Part shown: positions 1 to 9,547 of the stretch, in pieces
Numbering within the stretch: the first letter of the stretch is position 1
How the letters are laid out: each line of letters begins with the position of its first letter
DNA from: an uncultured Clostridia bacterium
GTDB lineage: Bacteria; Bacillota; Clostridia; Oscillospirales; Ruminococcaceae
Assembly (NCBI GenBank): GCA_947629335.1
Contig: CANRDI010000003.1
Span: 1-64,000, forward strand
Direction: 5' to 3'
DNA length: 64,000 nt
Position numbers and translations under genes: made by a program
The notes under the pieces: model-generated
What the model was told of the DNA's origin: nothing
What the model saw: the letters and a program-made list of their open reading frames with translations, nothing else
Database searches by the model: none

Positions 1-382
1 CAAGCAAAGCGCATCAGATAAAAAGCCTATGGCTTTTTATCTTGGGTGCGGGGAAAACAAGAGTTTTCCCCGCATTGAGATTTTCAAAATGAAATTTTGA
101 AAATCTCAATCTGCTGGAGGGGGAGCGGGGGAACCGGCAGGTTCCCTCCGCGGTTTGGTTCTTCCACAGTGAGGGGCAAGCGAACCACGAAATTGGCGTG
201 TGCGTATAATTTTAAGACAACGTAATAAATAACGGGAAAACATAATACATCTAACCGTTTGGCTTTCACGCAGTATAAAGTAAACGAAAAATGTAGCGGG
301 CGCGTTCGTTTGAGGCAAAGCAACAAATGACAAAGCAAAAACCACAAGGGGGAAACCTTTTTCAAAAGGTTCCCCCCTTGTG
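1..382. repeat. Composite hairpin repeat region (B element plus end of C element and a poly-G/A...T/C hairpin)
   Basis: Perfect inverted repeats GATAAAAAGCC-TAT-GGCTTTTTATC (17-41) and ATTGAGATTTTCAAAAT-GAA-ATTTTGAAAATCTCAAT (74-110); the ~135 bp from 48 to 185 recurs at 8730-8865 and reverse-complemented at ~33005-33140. Confidence 0.85.
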
Positions 383-439
383 GTTTTGCAGTCACCTTTC
401 TCCCTTATCCTGCATAGTTTGGGGTAAGGGGTGATTTTT

Positions 440-955
440 ATGCTGATCGAAACGGCTTATAACAGAAGAGCCGCGGTAATTTACGCGATTAACTGGGCGT
501 TTGCAAGAAACCCGCGGTTTTATGATTTTTCGGACATTGGCGGGGACTGTACAAATTATATATCACAGTGCTTATATGCGGGCTGTGATGTGATGAATTT
601 TTCGCGCGAAAACGGCTGGTATTACATAAATTCCGACAACAGAGCGCCCGCATGGACAGGGGTAAACTTTCTGCGGGAATTTCTCCTTTCAAACAGAGGA
701 ACCGGCGTTTACGGCGAAGAATCGGAGCTTTCCGATATTCAGCGCGGAGATATTATCCAGCTTATAAATTCCGAGGGAAGATTTTATCATACTGTGATAG
801 TTTCATCTGTGCAATATCCGAAAATTCCTCAGAACATTTTCGTGTGCGCGCATACGGACGATTCACGAAACAGACGTTTGTCGACATATAATTATGCGGA
901 TATTTTTCCTATACATATTGTCGGTGCAAGAAAAGAAATCGTAGTAGAGAGTTGA
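440..955 (+). CDS. Putative amidase-domain protein (Amidase_6-like)
   Basis: ORF 431-955; ATG at 440 after TAAGGGGTG; YNRxxAVxYAxxWAxxRNPxFYDFSDIGGDCTNYISQC pattern typical of the Amidase_6 family. Confidence 0.75.
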   Translation: MLIETAYNRRAAVIYAINWAFARNPRFYDFSDIGGDCTNYISQCLYAGCDVMNFSRENGWYYINSDNRAPAWTGVNFLREFLLSNRGTGVYGEESELSDIQRGDIIQLINSEGRFYHTVIVSSVQYPKIPQNIFVCAHTDDSRNRRLSTYNYADIFPIHIVGARKEIVVES

Positions 956-970
956 GCCGGAGGTGTTGTT

Positions 971-2242
971 ATGTTTATTTATACAGTAAAAAGCGGAGAT
1001 ACTTTAAGCGGACTTGCGGGAATGTTCGGCATACCCGCGGGAAGAATTGCCTCAGACAACAGCCTGCGCATAAACAGCGGGCTTGCAGTCGGGCAGAGTT
1101 TGGTTATAATGTCCGACACAATGCGCTATAGGATAAGGGAAAATCAGACGCTGTATTCGATTTCACAGGAGTTTGGCGTTCCGCTTGAAGAACTTATCAA
1201 TGCAAATCCGAATATAAATCCGATAGCGCTCCAGATAGGCGAAACAGTAAATATCCCCGTTTCAAGCGGAGTAGTCCGCAGACCTGCCGTTACAAACGGA
1301 TATGCTTATCCGAATATTTCCGAAACGGCATTAAACTGCGCCGTGCCGTTTTTGACATTTTTAAGCCCGTTTTCGTATTCCGTTACGCCAAGCGGAGAGC
1401 TTATTTCACCACCCGACGAGGACCTCATCTACAGCGCGGTAAGAACTGCGGTAATGCCGCTTATGGTCGTTACAAATATCTATGACGGAACTTTTTCTAC
1501 AGAGGTGCTTTCCGAGATATTAGCTGACGTATCGGCAACGCGGAGGCTGATTGATTCGATAATGTATGAACTTGACCGAAAGGGATATTACGGCGTAAAC
1601 CTTGATATGGAGTATATCGCGCCCGACGACAGGGAGATCTATAACGAGTTTCTGCGCGATCTTTCCGACAGACTTCACAGCGGAAATTATGTGCTTATAA
1701 CCGCCGTTGCTCCCAAATACCGCGCCGACCAGCCCGGCATCCTATACGAGTCGCACGATTATCCCGTTCAGGGCAGATACGCCGATTATGTGATTATTAT
1801 GACTTATGAATGGGGCTACACCTACAGCGCGCCGATGTCGGTACAGCCGATCGAAGAAGTGCGGAAAGTGCTTCGTTATGCAACAAGCGAAATGCCGTCG
1901 GAAAAGGTTATCATGGGAATGCCGAATTACGGATACGAATGGACGCTTCCGTATATGCGCGGTACTGCCGCAAGAAGTATAGGCTTTGCAGAGGCTACGG
2001 AGATAGCCGTAGCGAACAATGCCGAGATACTCTATGATGAAAAAACGCAGACGCCGTATTTTTATTACACGAATAACGGCGTCAGAAAAGTTATCTGGTT
2101 TGACGACCCGCGCAGTATAACTGAAAAGCTTAAACTTGTAGAGGAATTTAACCTCGCGGGAGCGAGCTGGTGGACGATAAACCGCTGTTATGTACCGAAC
2201 AGACTTATAGCACTGAACGCTTTTGACGTTGCAAAGCTCTGA
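971..2242 (+). CDS. LysM-repeat glycoside hydrolase family 18 protein (spore-lytic SleL/YaaH-like)
   Basis: Two N-terminal LysM motifs (YTVKSGDTLSGLA, YRIRENQTLYSIS) followed by a GH18-like barrel (GVNLDMEYI, IMTYEWGY). Confidence 0.85.
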   Translation: MFIYTVKSGDTLSGLAGMFGIPAGRIASDNSLRINSGLAVGQSLVIMSDTMRYRIRENQTLYSISQEFGVPLEELINANPNINPIALQIGETVNIPVSSGVVRRPAVTNGYAYPNISETALNCAVPFLTFLSPFSYSVTPSGELISPPDEDLIYSAVRTAVMPLMVVTNIYDGTFSTEVLSEILADVSATRRLIDSIMYELDRKGYYGVNLDMEYIAPDDREIYNEFLRDLSDRLHSGNYVLITAVAPKYRADQPGILYESHDYPVQGRYADYVIIMTYEWGYTYSAPMSVQPIEEVRKVLRYATSEMPSEKVIMGMPNYGYEWTLPYMRGTAARSIGFAEATEIAVANNAEILYDEKTQTPYFYYTNNGVRKVIWFDDPRSITEKLKLVEEFNLAGASWWTINRCYVPNRLIALNAFDVAKL

Positions 2243-2276
2243 TACGATTGATCCGTTCTTATCTGTCGTTTATGTT

Positions 2277-2316
2277 AAAAACTCCTTGAAATGCATACGG
2301 TATTTCAAGGAGTTTT
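2277..2316. terminator. Bidirectional intrinsic terminator between convergent genes
   Basis: AAAACTCCTTGAAAT-N9-ATTTCAAGGAGTTTT, perfect 15-bp arms. Confidence 0.85.
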
Positions 2317-2402
2317 CGATATTCCGACGAAAAAATAATTTTAATTTATTTAATTGTTTTCAACATTCGTTCAAAAAAATGTTCGGCATTTAATCGGGCT
2401 TA

Positions 2403-2780
2403 TCAGATAATTTTCCAGAATGTCGGTTTTTGCATATCAATATACAGATCTATCTGCGCCTTTGCTCTGTCGCAGGCTGCGTATATCTCGTCGTCCTTGT
2501 CCTGCGCGAAGGATTGTATCTCCGCGATTGACGAGGTTATTTCGACAGCATGACCGAGGTCGTTTATGAGAATAGAATAGTCCACAAATTTTCCCCATTC
2601 GTCTTTGAGCTGCTGAGCGGTATCCTGAGCGGTTTTAAAGTCGTTTTTCTCATAGCTGTCTTCAATTATGTGTATCTGTTCTATAAGTTTTTTTGAAAAA
2701 TCATCTGAAACTTTTACGGAATAAAAACACCCTGCAAACATAACGGCTAAAATAACAATGCTTATAACTATCCGCTTCAT
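2403..2780 (-). CDS. DUF4363-like small lipoprotein/membrane-anchored protein
   Basis: N-terminal hydrophobic segment, helical body; overlaps a DUF421 gene, a common pairing in spore formers. Confidence 0.65.
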   Translation of the reverse strand: MKRIVISIVILAVMFAGCFYSVKVSDDFSKKLIEQIHIIEDSYEKNDFKTAQDTAQQLKDEWGKFVDYSILINDLGHAVEITSSIAEIQSFAQDKDDEIYAACDRAKAQIDLYIDMQKPTFWKII

Positions 2781-3454
2781 TTTTTCTTCTCGCTTTCAAC
2801 AATATCGTAGTTCCCGTTTTTATCGGCAGTCATAAGGAATATCTGTTTTTCGGAGAGATTTTTTTCACGCAGTATTTTTGTGAGCCAACCTTCTCCGAGA
2901 TTTATTACCTTTAGCTGATCGCTGTCGCGGATACCGTCGCGGATAATTACCGACGGCGGGTTATCCGGAGAGCCGCCCGCTTTTACGTCCTGTTTTTCGG
3001 CGGGCTGATAGTCCTTTTTCAGCAAAAAGTTTATCTTTCCGTTTGTTTCGACGATAGCGTATTGTATCTGGGTTATGTCGAAGATCTGTTGGTTTCTCAT
3101 GGCTTCCGTAAGGTCGTCAACCGAATACCGCAGTTGTTTCATTTCATTCTGGAGTATTTTCCCCTCGCTTATGATAATACGCGGACTTCCTATCATAAGT
3201 TTTCTTATCTTCGCGGATTTCAGCATAACTCCCGACATCACCACATCCAGACATACAAGCGTAAGAATAGGCACTATGCCCATTATCATCGGAATACTGC
3301 TGTCCTCGACGGGTATCGCCGCAATGTTTGAGATGAGTATGGTCACTACAAGCTCGGAGGGCTGAAGCTCTCCGAGCTGTCTTTTTCCCATTAACCTAAG
3401 TGAAAATGTAATAACCACATAAAGAATAACCGCTCTTATTAAAACAATTGCCAT
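2777..3454 (-). CDS. DUF421 (YetF-like) membrane protein
   Basis: RLMGKRQLGELQPSELVVTILISNIAAIP signature; internal ATG with GAGGAAG RBS at 3454 preferred over the track start at 3550. Confidence 0.85.
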   Translation of the reverse strand: MAIVLIRAVILYVVITFSLRLMGKRQLGELQPSELVVTILISNIAAIPVEDSSIPMIMGIVPILTLVCLDVVMSGVMLKSAKIRKLMIGSPRIIISEGKILQNEMKQLRYSVDDLTEAMRNQQIFDITQIQYAIVETNGKINFLLKKDYQPAEKQDVKAGGSPDNPPSVIIRDGIRDSDQLKVINLGEGWLTKILREKNLSEKQIFLMTADKNGNYDIVESEKKK

Positions 3455-3569
3455 AAAAAACACTTCCTCAGTCTGTATAAACAGTCGTTCTCTCCGAAGC
3501 CCGAAAACGAACTTGATACCGTCATACTTCTTTTTGTTTAGTGTGAACATAATTTATTGAAATATTCTC

Positions 3570-3598
3570 TTGAAATTCTTGTTCATTTGTGATATAAT
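3570..3598 (+). promoter_or_regulatory. SigA-type promoter
   Basis: TTGAAA-N17-TATAAT directly upstream of the epimerase-proS pair. Confidence 0.75.
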
Positions 3599-3624
3599 AA
3601 TAAAAGTTATGTGAGGTGAATTGT

Positions 3625-4419
3625 ATGAAGATCGGAGTTTCTACTGCGTCGCTTTATCCTCTGCACGTTGAGGACGCTTTCAGAACGCTCTGCGAAATGG
3701 GCGTGAAAACTGTCGAAGTATTCGCAAACAGCACCTGTGAGGGACAAGAACCCTGCGTTTCGGAAATTATAGCTATGCAGAAAGAATACGGCGTTGACAT
3801 AACGTCGTTTCATCCGTTTTCTTCGCCGATGGAGAGCGTTTTCCTGTTTTCAACATACGACAGGAGAATAGAAGAGATGATGACGCTCTACAGAGGCTTT
3901 TTCGGCAGTATGAACAGGCTCGGCGCGAAACTTTTCGTACTTCACGGAGCTATATCGAGTTCAAAGTGTTCTGACGAGCATTATATAAAACAGTTTGAGA
4001 TGCTTTCGGACGCGGGCAGGGAATACGGCGTTACCGTAGCGCAGGAAAACGTCAGCTATTGTCTGAGCGGGAAATTGGAATTTCTCAAAATGATGAAAAG
4101 AGAACTCGGCGATAAAGCAAAGTTTGTGCTTGATCTCAAACAGGCGCGCAGAAGTCACGAAGATCCTCTGAATTATATAAAAGAGCTTGGCGGAAATATC
4201 GCTCATTGTCACATAAGCGACGCCGACAGCGGCCGCGATTGTCTTGCGGTAGGCGCGGGAAGTTTTGATTTTGAAAGGCTTATAAAAGCGCTTATTGACG
4301 AGGGATTTGACGGAAACCTTATTGTAGAACTCTACAGGCAGAACTACGGAGAGTTTTCCGAGCTTAAAACGTCCGCGGAAAATCTTTGTGAAATTGTTGA
4401 TAAAATTAAAATGAAATAA
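3625..4419 (+). CDS. Sugar phosphate isomerase/epimerase (xylose isomerase-like TIM barrel)
   Basis: ORF 3616-4419, ATG at 3625 with GAGGTGA; MKIGVSTASLYP... VLDLKQARRS... AHCHISDAD motifs. Confidence 0.8.
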   Translation: MKIGVSTASLYPLHVEDAFRTLCEMGVKTVEVFANSTCEGQEPCVSEIIAMQKEYGVDITSFHPFSSPMESVFLFSTYDRRIEEMMTLYRGFFGSMNRLGAKLFVLHGAISSSKCSDEHYIKQFEMLSDAGREYGVTVAQENVSYCLSGKLEFLKMMKRELGDKAKFVLDLKQARRSHEDPLNYIKELGGNIAHCHISDADSGRDCLAVGAGSFDFERLIKALIDEGFDGNLIVELYRQNYGEFSELKTSAENLCEIVDKIKMK

Positions 4420-4439
4420 AAAACAGGAGATAAAAAACT

Positions 4440-6167
4440 ATGAAACTGGATAAGATGATTGGCGACAGGTTTAAAGAGCGCCCTTCCGACTGTCAGATAG
4501 ACAGCCACGCGCTTATGGTGAGGGGCGGCTACATAAAGTATGTAGCAAACGGGATATTTTCGAGCTTTCCTCCGCTGAAGAGAATTACAACGAAGATAGA
4601 GCGCATTATCCGTGAAGAAATGGACGCGGTTGACGGGCAGGAGGTCATGTTCCCTGTTGTAATGCCCGCTGCGCTTTGGCAGGAAACAGGCAGATATACG
4701 AGCATAGGAAACGAACTTCTGCGCTTTACCGACCGAAACAAACAGCCTATGGTGCTTGGAATGACCCACGAAGAAGCCGCTGTTCAGCTCGTGAGAGAAT
4801 ATGCAAATTCCTACTCGAAATATCCGTTTATGATATATCAGATACAGACGAAATTCCGCGACGAGGCGCGTCCGCGCGGCGGTCTTATCAGAGTGCGTGA
4901 GTTTACCATGAAAGACGCATATTCTTTCCACACCTCGCAGGAAGACTTAGAGCAGTATTACGAGCGCGTCCATAAGGCATACGAGCGTATTTATGAGCGC
5001 TGCGGAGCGAAAAACGTTATCTCCGTAAAGTCCGACAGCGGAATGATGGGCGGAAGCGTTTCGCACGAGTTTATGCTTTTAACTCCGATCGGCGAGGACA
5101 GCATTGCTATCTGCAAAGAGTGCGGATACAGGGCGAATGTCGAAGCGGCAAAGTCGATTGTAGATGAACCGCGTGATGATAATTCCGGCGAGCTTAAAGA
5201 GGTTTTCACAGGTGAAGCTCATACGATAGAAGAGGTCGCGGAGTTTTTGAAAACGTCTCTTAAAAAGTGCTGTAAGGCAGTCGTTTATCAGAAAAATACG
5301 GACGACAGCTTTATCGTTATCTTTACGCGCGGCGACCTTGAAATAAATGAAACGAAAGTCACGAATTTCCTCGGCTGTGATATCCACCCTGCTGTCATCA
5401 CCGAAGAATGCGGGCTGTGCGCGGGATATATCGGACCTGTAGAGCTGAAAGCAAACGGCGCTCTTACGGTGCTTTATGACAGCTCGCTTGAAAATGCGAA
5501 CAACCTTGTCTGCGGAGCGAATAAAAACGAGTATCACCTTACGGGGCTTGATATGAAGCGTGATGTTCAAAATGCAGAATATCATGATTTCTCAAAGATA
5601 ATCGAAGGCGGAATTTGTCCCGAATGCGGAAAGAAGATGATAACTATTTCGCGCGGAATTGAAGTAGGAAACATCTTCCAGCTCGGTACGAAGTATACCA
5701 AGTCCATGAATATGACTTATCTCGACAAAGACGGAAACGAACAAACGCCTATCATGGGCTGTTATGGAATTGGCGTCGGCAGGCTCGCGGCGTCGGTCTG
5801 CGAAAGCTCCCATGATGAATACGGACCTATCTGGCCTATGGCGATAGCGCCGTGGCAGGTGCATTTGTGCGCAGTCCGTTCTGACGACGAGCGCGTAAGA
5901 ACTGCCGCAGACAAGCTGTATAACGACTTGCAGAACGCAGGAGTTGAGGTCATTTACGACGACCGAAACGTAAGAGCGGGAGTTATGTTCTCCGACGCGG
6001 ATCTTATCGGCGTGCCGCTGAGAGTTGTCGTAAGTCCGAGAAATCTTGACGAGGGAATTTACGAGCTTTCTTCAAGAGATAAGACCATCTCCGAAAAGTT
6101 AGTTCCCGAAACTGCTGTAAGCAGGATTAAGGAGCTTATTGAGGAACTGATGAAGCACGGCACATAA
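4440..6167 (+). CDS. proS: Prolyl-tRNA synthetase (bacterial type with INS domain)
   Basis: Class II motifs: MTHEEAAVQLVREYANSYSKYPFMIYQIQTKFRDEARPRGGLIRVREFTMKDAYSF; GCYGIGVGR. Confidence 0.97.
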   Translation: MKLDKMIGDRFKERPSDCQIDSHALMVRGGYIKYVANGIFSSFPPLKRITTKIERIIREEMDAVDGQEVMFPVVMPAALWQETGRYTSIGNELLRFTDRNKQPMVLGMTHEEAAVQLVREYANSYSKYPFMIYQIQTKFRDEARPRGGLIRVREFTMKDAYSFHTSQEDLEQYYERVHKAYERIYERCGAKNVISVKSDSGMMGGSVSHEFMLLTPIGEDSIAICKECGYRANVEAAKSIVDEPRDDNSGELKEVFTGEAHTIEEVAEFLKTSLKKCCKAVVYQKNTDDSFIVIFTRGDLEINETKVTNFLGCDIHPAVITEECGLCAGYIGPVELKANGALTVLYDSSLENANNLVCGANKNEYHLTGLDMKRDVQNAEYHDFSKIIEGGICPECGKKMITISRGIEVGNIFQLGTKYTKSMNMTYLDKDGNEQTPIMGCYGIGVGRLAASVCESSHDEYGPIWPMAIAPWQVHLCAVRSDDERVRTAADKLYNDLQNAGVEVIYDDRNVRAGVMFSDADLIGVPLRVVVSPRNLDEGIYELSSRDKTISEKLVPETAVSRIKELIEELMKHGT

Positions 6168-6171
6168 AAGT

Positions 6172-6410
6172 TTTTTGAAAGGGAAGTCCAGAGGGGAAAA
6201 CTTTTTTTCAAAAAAGTTTTCCCCTCTGGTCGCGGCGAAGCCGCGAAACTTGCGCTTGCTGACGCGTTTGCGGGGGCTGCCGCCCCCGCGCCCCCGTTGG
6301 GGGAAAACTTTTGAAAAAGTTTTCCCCCAAACCCCTTTTCAAAACTTTTATGCGCCCCGCTCGTCAGGCGGTTTTAATCAGAAATGCGCTTTTCCGCTCA
6401 AAACAAATTC
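6172..6410. repeat. Composite hairpin repeat (C plus A elements) between convergent genes
   Basis: CCAGAGGGGAAAACTTTTTT-TC-AAAAAAGTTTTCCCCTCTGG (6188-6229); A-element core GGGGGAAAACTTTTGAAAAAGTTTTCCCCC. Confidence 0.85.
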
Positions 6411-6416
6411 TTACCT

Positions 6417-7325
6417 CTAACCGCTTTTTTCTATTAAATCGAGAATATCGGGCGCTGCCGCAAAATGCATTGCCCCGACTGCAACAAAAACCTTATCTCC
6501 GTTTTTAAGCCATTCTGATATTTTTTCAGCCATTTTTTCCTGCCGATTTGTGTACATTGCCGCATAATATTCGGCATAATCGCCGCTCAATTCTTCGGGT
6601 ATCCCGCCGCTTTCAAGCATTTGTTCAAGCGCCGAAATATCTCCCTTGCTCCATGCGCCGTACAGTTCTTTCATCAGCGAAAGCTGTTCGTCATACGGAG
6701 TATTTACCGCGTCATTAAGCGAAAATATCTGTAATTCGAGGCTTTCTTCGGAGTTCATTTTATACTGCTCATAAACGCTCTCAAACTCGTAGATCTTCTT
6801 GTTGTTCTTCATTGCGTACTGAATGACCGCGCGGTCTGTGCCGTTTTCGGAATAATATCCGCAGTCGTCCGCTATTTTGTTTGACAACAGCGAACTCCAG
6901 ACTGTCGGGAGATACTTGTCATAAGCCGCGTTATAAAGCCCTTTGTCAAGGAAAAACGCTTTTATTTTCGCATAATCCTCTCCGAGAATATCGGCTGTTG
7001 TTCCCGATTTACATTCGAGCAGCTTCATTGCGTTATTTACTTCGGCTTGATTTTTGTCGAGCGCGATAAGGTCAACTTCAACCGCTACAGTTTCACATTC
7101 GTCAATTGCCTCGTAAATTTCAGCGGGATATTCAACTCCGTTTTCGGCAACGTGCATTGTTCCCAGCATATAAACAATTCCGCCCGTGTTTTCATCTCGA
7201 ACAGTGAAAAACGGCGGATTTACGGGCTTCGGCTCTTGATTAAAACCGCACCCGCCGAGCAGAAAAACGCAAAACATTGCCGCAAAAACAAGAGCGGCTT
7301 TTTTTATTTTTTCAGCGCACTTCAT
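6417..7325 (-). CDS. TraB/GumN family lipoprotein
   Basis: Lipobox LLGGCGF; GGIVYMLGTMHVAENG near N-terminus and VFVAVGAMHFA near C-terminus. Confidence 0.8.
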   Translation of the reverse strand: MKCAEKIKKAALVFAAMFCVFLLGGCGFNQEPKPVNPPFFTVRDENTGGIVYMLGTMHVAENGVEYPAEIYEAIDECETVAVEVDLIALDKNQAEVNNAMKLLECKSGTTADILGEDYAKIKAFFLDKGLYNAAYDKYLPTVWSSLLSNKIADDCGYYSENGTDRAVIQYAMKNNKKIYEFESVYEQYKMNSEESLELQIFSLNDAVNTPYDEQLSLMKELYGAWSKGDISALEQMLESGGIPEELSGDYAEYYAAMYTNRQEKMAEKISEWLKNGDKVFVAVGAMHFAAAPDILDLIEKSG

Positions 7326-7857
7326 AGCTGTTTATCACTTCTCCGTCAAAATTCTTCCATAAAAACTTCCCGTTTTCAAGCGTCATATAGCCGTTTTCGC
7401 TCCCGTTTTTGGGCAGTGACACCGAGCCGGGGTTCATATAAATATAATCTTCGTGAATATTGCACGCAGGAATGTGCGTATGTCCGCAGAGCAGTATATC
7501 TCCGTTTTTCAGCGGCGGCAGATTTTCCTCGCTGTAATTATGCCCGTGAGCCATGAATATCTCTGCTCCCTCGGCATTTATCAGCGCATACTCCGCAAGC
7601 ACGGGGAATTTAAGCACCATCTGGTCAACCTCTGCTTCGCAGTTTCCCCTTACGCACAGAATATCATTTTTTATGCTGTTCAGCATTTCAATGACGAGCT
7701 TCGGAGCGTATTCTTTCGGCAAATCGTTTCTCGGACCGTGATAGAGCAAGTCTCCGAGCAACAGCAGCCTGTCCGCTTTTTCGCTTTTGTATGCCTCAAG
7801 CATTTTCCCGCACCAGTATGCCGAACCGTGAATGTCCGACGCAATCATAATTTTCAT
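7312..7857 (-). CDS. YfcE-like metallophosphoesterase
   Basis: MKIMIASDIHGSAYW, LLLGDLLYHGPRN, VRGNCE, GHTHIP, NPGSVS motifs. Confidence 0.92.
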   Translation of the reverse strand: MKIMIASDIHGSAYWCGKMLEAYKSEKADRLLLLGDLLYHGPRNDLPKEYAPKLVIEMLNSIKNDILCVRGNCEAEVDQMVLKFPVLAEYALINAEGAEIFMAHGHNYSEENLPPLKNGDILLCGHTHIPACNIHEDYIYMNPGSVSLPKNGSENGYMTLENGKFLWKNFDGEVINSYEVR

Positions 7858-7860
7858 TTT

Positions 7861-8472
7861 TCAGCCTCCGTATTCCTCAACAATCACCGCGCAGCCTTTA
7901 ACCGTTATCTCGGCAAATTCCTCGGTAATTTCGTTGCTTACGCCGAGCGGATAATCGCTTGTGAAAACGCGGTTTTCCGTTTGGTATTTAACGCCGCGCT
8001 CGGTAATCTCAGCCGTATTTTCATACGCGAAAACCGAGAGATAGCCGTTAAACCGCGCAAATTTTTTTGTTTCATTTAACATCAGCTCGACGCGCTCGTG
8101 TTCGCCGTACATTTCCGCGTCAATTCCGCGTTTTTTCAGCCCGTAGAGCATTTGAATATTCGCCAGCGTATGACCGAGCCGCCCGCCCAGAGCGCATAAG
8201 AACCGCAGTTGTTTAAATCCTCGTTCAACCGCGATATTTGCTGCAAGTATCGCGTCGGTGTCGTCTTTTTCAGGGACAGCTCTTATGCAGTCGATATTTT
8301 CGGGGACGGTACAGCCTGCACTGTCAAAATCCCCAACGCAAAGATGGGGGACAATTCCCGCTTTAAGCGCGTAGTCAAGACCCTTGTCCGCAGCGATAAC
8401 AAAGCCGCTTATGAGGTTTTTATCGAGCGCAGCACACGGCGCGCCGCAGATTATTGTGCAGTCAACAGTCAT
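7861..8472 (-). CDS. thiN: Thiamine diphosphokinase
   Basis: ADKGLDYALKAGIVPHLCVGDFDSA, EKDDTDAILAANIA, GGRLGHTLANI motifs; internal start MTVDC preferred because the upstream start lies at the edge of a repeat. Confidence 0.88.
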   Translation of the reverse strand: MTVDCTIICGAPCAALDKNLISGFVIAADKGLDYALKAGIVPHLCVGDFDSAGCTVPENIDCIRAVPEKDDTDAILAANIAVERGFKQLRFLCALGGRLGHTLANIQMLYGLKKRGIDAEMYGEHERVELMLNETKKFARFNGYLSVFAYENTAEITERGVKYQTENRVFTSDYPLGVSNEITEEFAEITVKGCAVIVEEYGG

Positions 8473-8489
8473 TTTGTTCACTCTTTCCA

Positions 8490-9375
8490 TAAGTTTTTTG
8501 CGAATTGTTTTGGAGGAAAACTTTTGAAAAAGTTTTCCCCCAAGCCCCCTTTCAAAACTTTTATGTAACGTGCTGTAAGGGAAAACGTTTTTGCTCTCCG
8601 ACCGCCGCGCAAGCGGCGGTACATAAGTTTTTTGAAGGAGAGTCCGGAGAGGAAACTTTTTTTCAAAAAAGTTTCCTCTCCGGTCGCGGCTTTAGCCGCG
8701 AAACTTGCGCGAGCAAGGCGCTAAAGGGTGCGGGGAAAACAAGAGTTTTCCCCGCATTGAGATTTTCAAAATGAAATTTTGAAAATCTCAATCTGCTGGA
8801 GGGGGAGCGGGGGAACCGGCAGGTTCCCTCCGCGGTTTGGTTTTTCCACAGTGAGGGGCAAGCGGAAAACAAAACGGTTGTGTGGCGAAAGTTTTTGATT
8901 TTTTATTGGGGAAAAACTTTTATGTAACTTGCTGTAAGGGAAAAGCGCTTTTACTCTCCGACTGCCGCACAAGCGGCAGCACATAAGTTTTTTGAATTTT
9001 TTTGGGGAAAAACTTTTGAAAAAGTTTTCCCCCAAACCCCTTTTCAAAACTTTTATGTAACGTGCTGTAAGGGAAAAGCACTTTCACTCTCCGACCGCCG
9101 CGCAAGCGGCGATACATGAGTTTTTTTCGAATTGTTTTGGGGGAAAACTTTTGAAAAAGTTTTCCCCCAAACCCCCTTTCAAAACTTTTATGTAACGTGC
9201 TGTAAGGAAAAACGTTTTCGGTCTCCGACCGCGCAGCAAGGCGCGATACATGAGTTTTTTGCGAATTTTTTTGGGGGGAAAACTTTTGAAAAAGTTTTCC
9301 CCCAAACCCCTTTTCAAAACTTTTATGTAACGTGCTGTAAGGGTAAAGCACTTTCACTCTCCGACTGCCCCACTA
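8490..9375. repeat. Composite hairpin repeat array A-C-B-A-A-A-A (five A units, ~133-135 bp period in the tandem part)
   Basis: Landmark TGTAACGTGCTGTAAGG (with variants) at 8564, 8923, 9056, 9191, 9326; each unit has a GGGGGAAAACTTTTGAAAAAGTTTTCCCCC-type hairpin and a GC hairpin such as CCGCCGC-GCAA-GCGGCGG. Confidence 0.92.
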
Positions 9376-9388
9376 AAACTTTTTCTAT

Positions 9389-9417
9389 ATTATACCACAA
9401 CCCTCACCGATTGTCAA
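9389..9417 (-). promoter_or_regulatory. Perfect-consensus SigA promoter firing into the repeat array toward thiN
   Basis: Minus strand TTGACA-N17 (ATCGGTGAGGGTTGTGG)-TATAAT. Confidence 0.85.
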
Positions 9418-9420
9418 GAC

Positions 9421-9449
9421 AAAAAGGGGGCTGCCCGAAAGGACAGCCC
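9421..9449 (-). terminator. Intrinsic terminator downstream of glnN
   Basis: Minus strand GGGCTGTCC-TTTC-GGGCAGCCCCCTTTTT. Confidence 0.8.
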
Positions 9450-9547
9450 AAATGAAAAGGGAGCGGGATTATTTACAGACCACAGAAGAAAGGGAAGGCA
9501 GAGCCCTTTTGGGGCTGCTGCCCTCTCGGTGTGATCTGCGATCTGTT

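Noticed and set aside
4991-5209. Serine-rich antisense ORF inside proS
   Set aside because: Shadow frame; composition typical of reverse-complement translation.
8505-9455. Overlapping ORFs of 60-145 aa on both strands (e.g. LHKSFEKGFGGKLFQKF repeats)
   Set aside because: They are translations of the A/B/C hairpin repeats; the period of ~135 bp is divisible by three, which keeps frames open on both strands. No convincing RBS or protein family.
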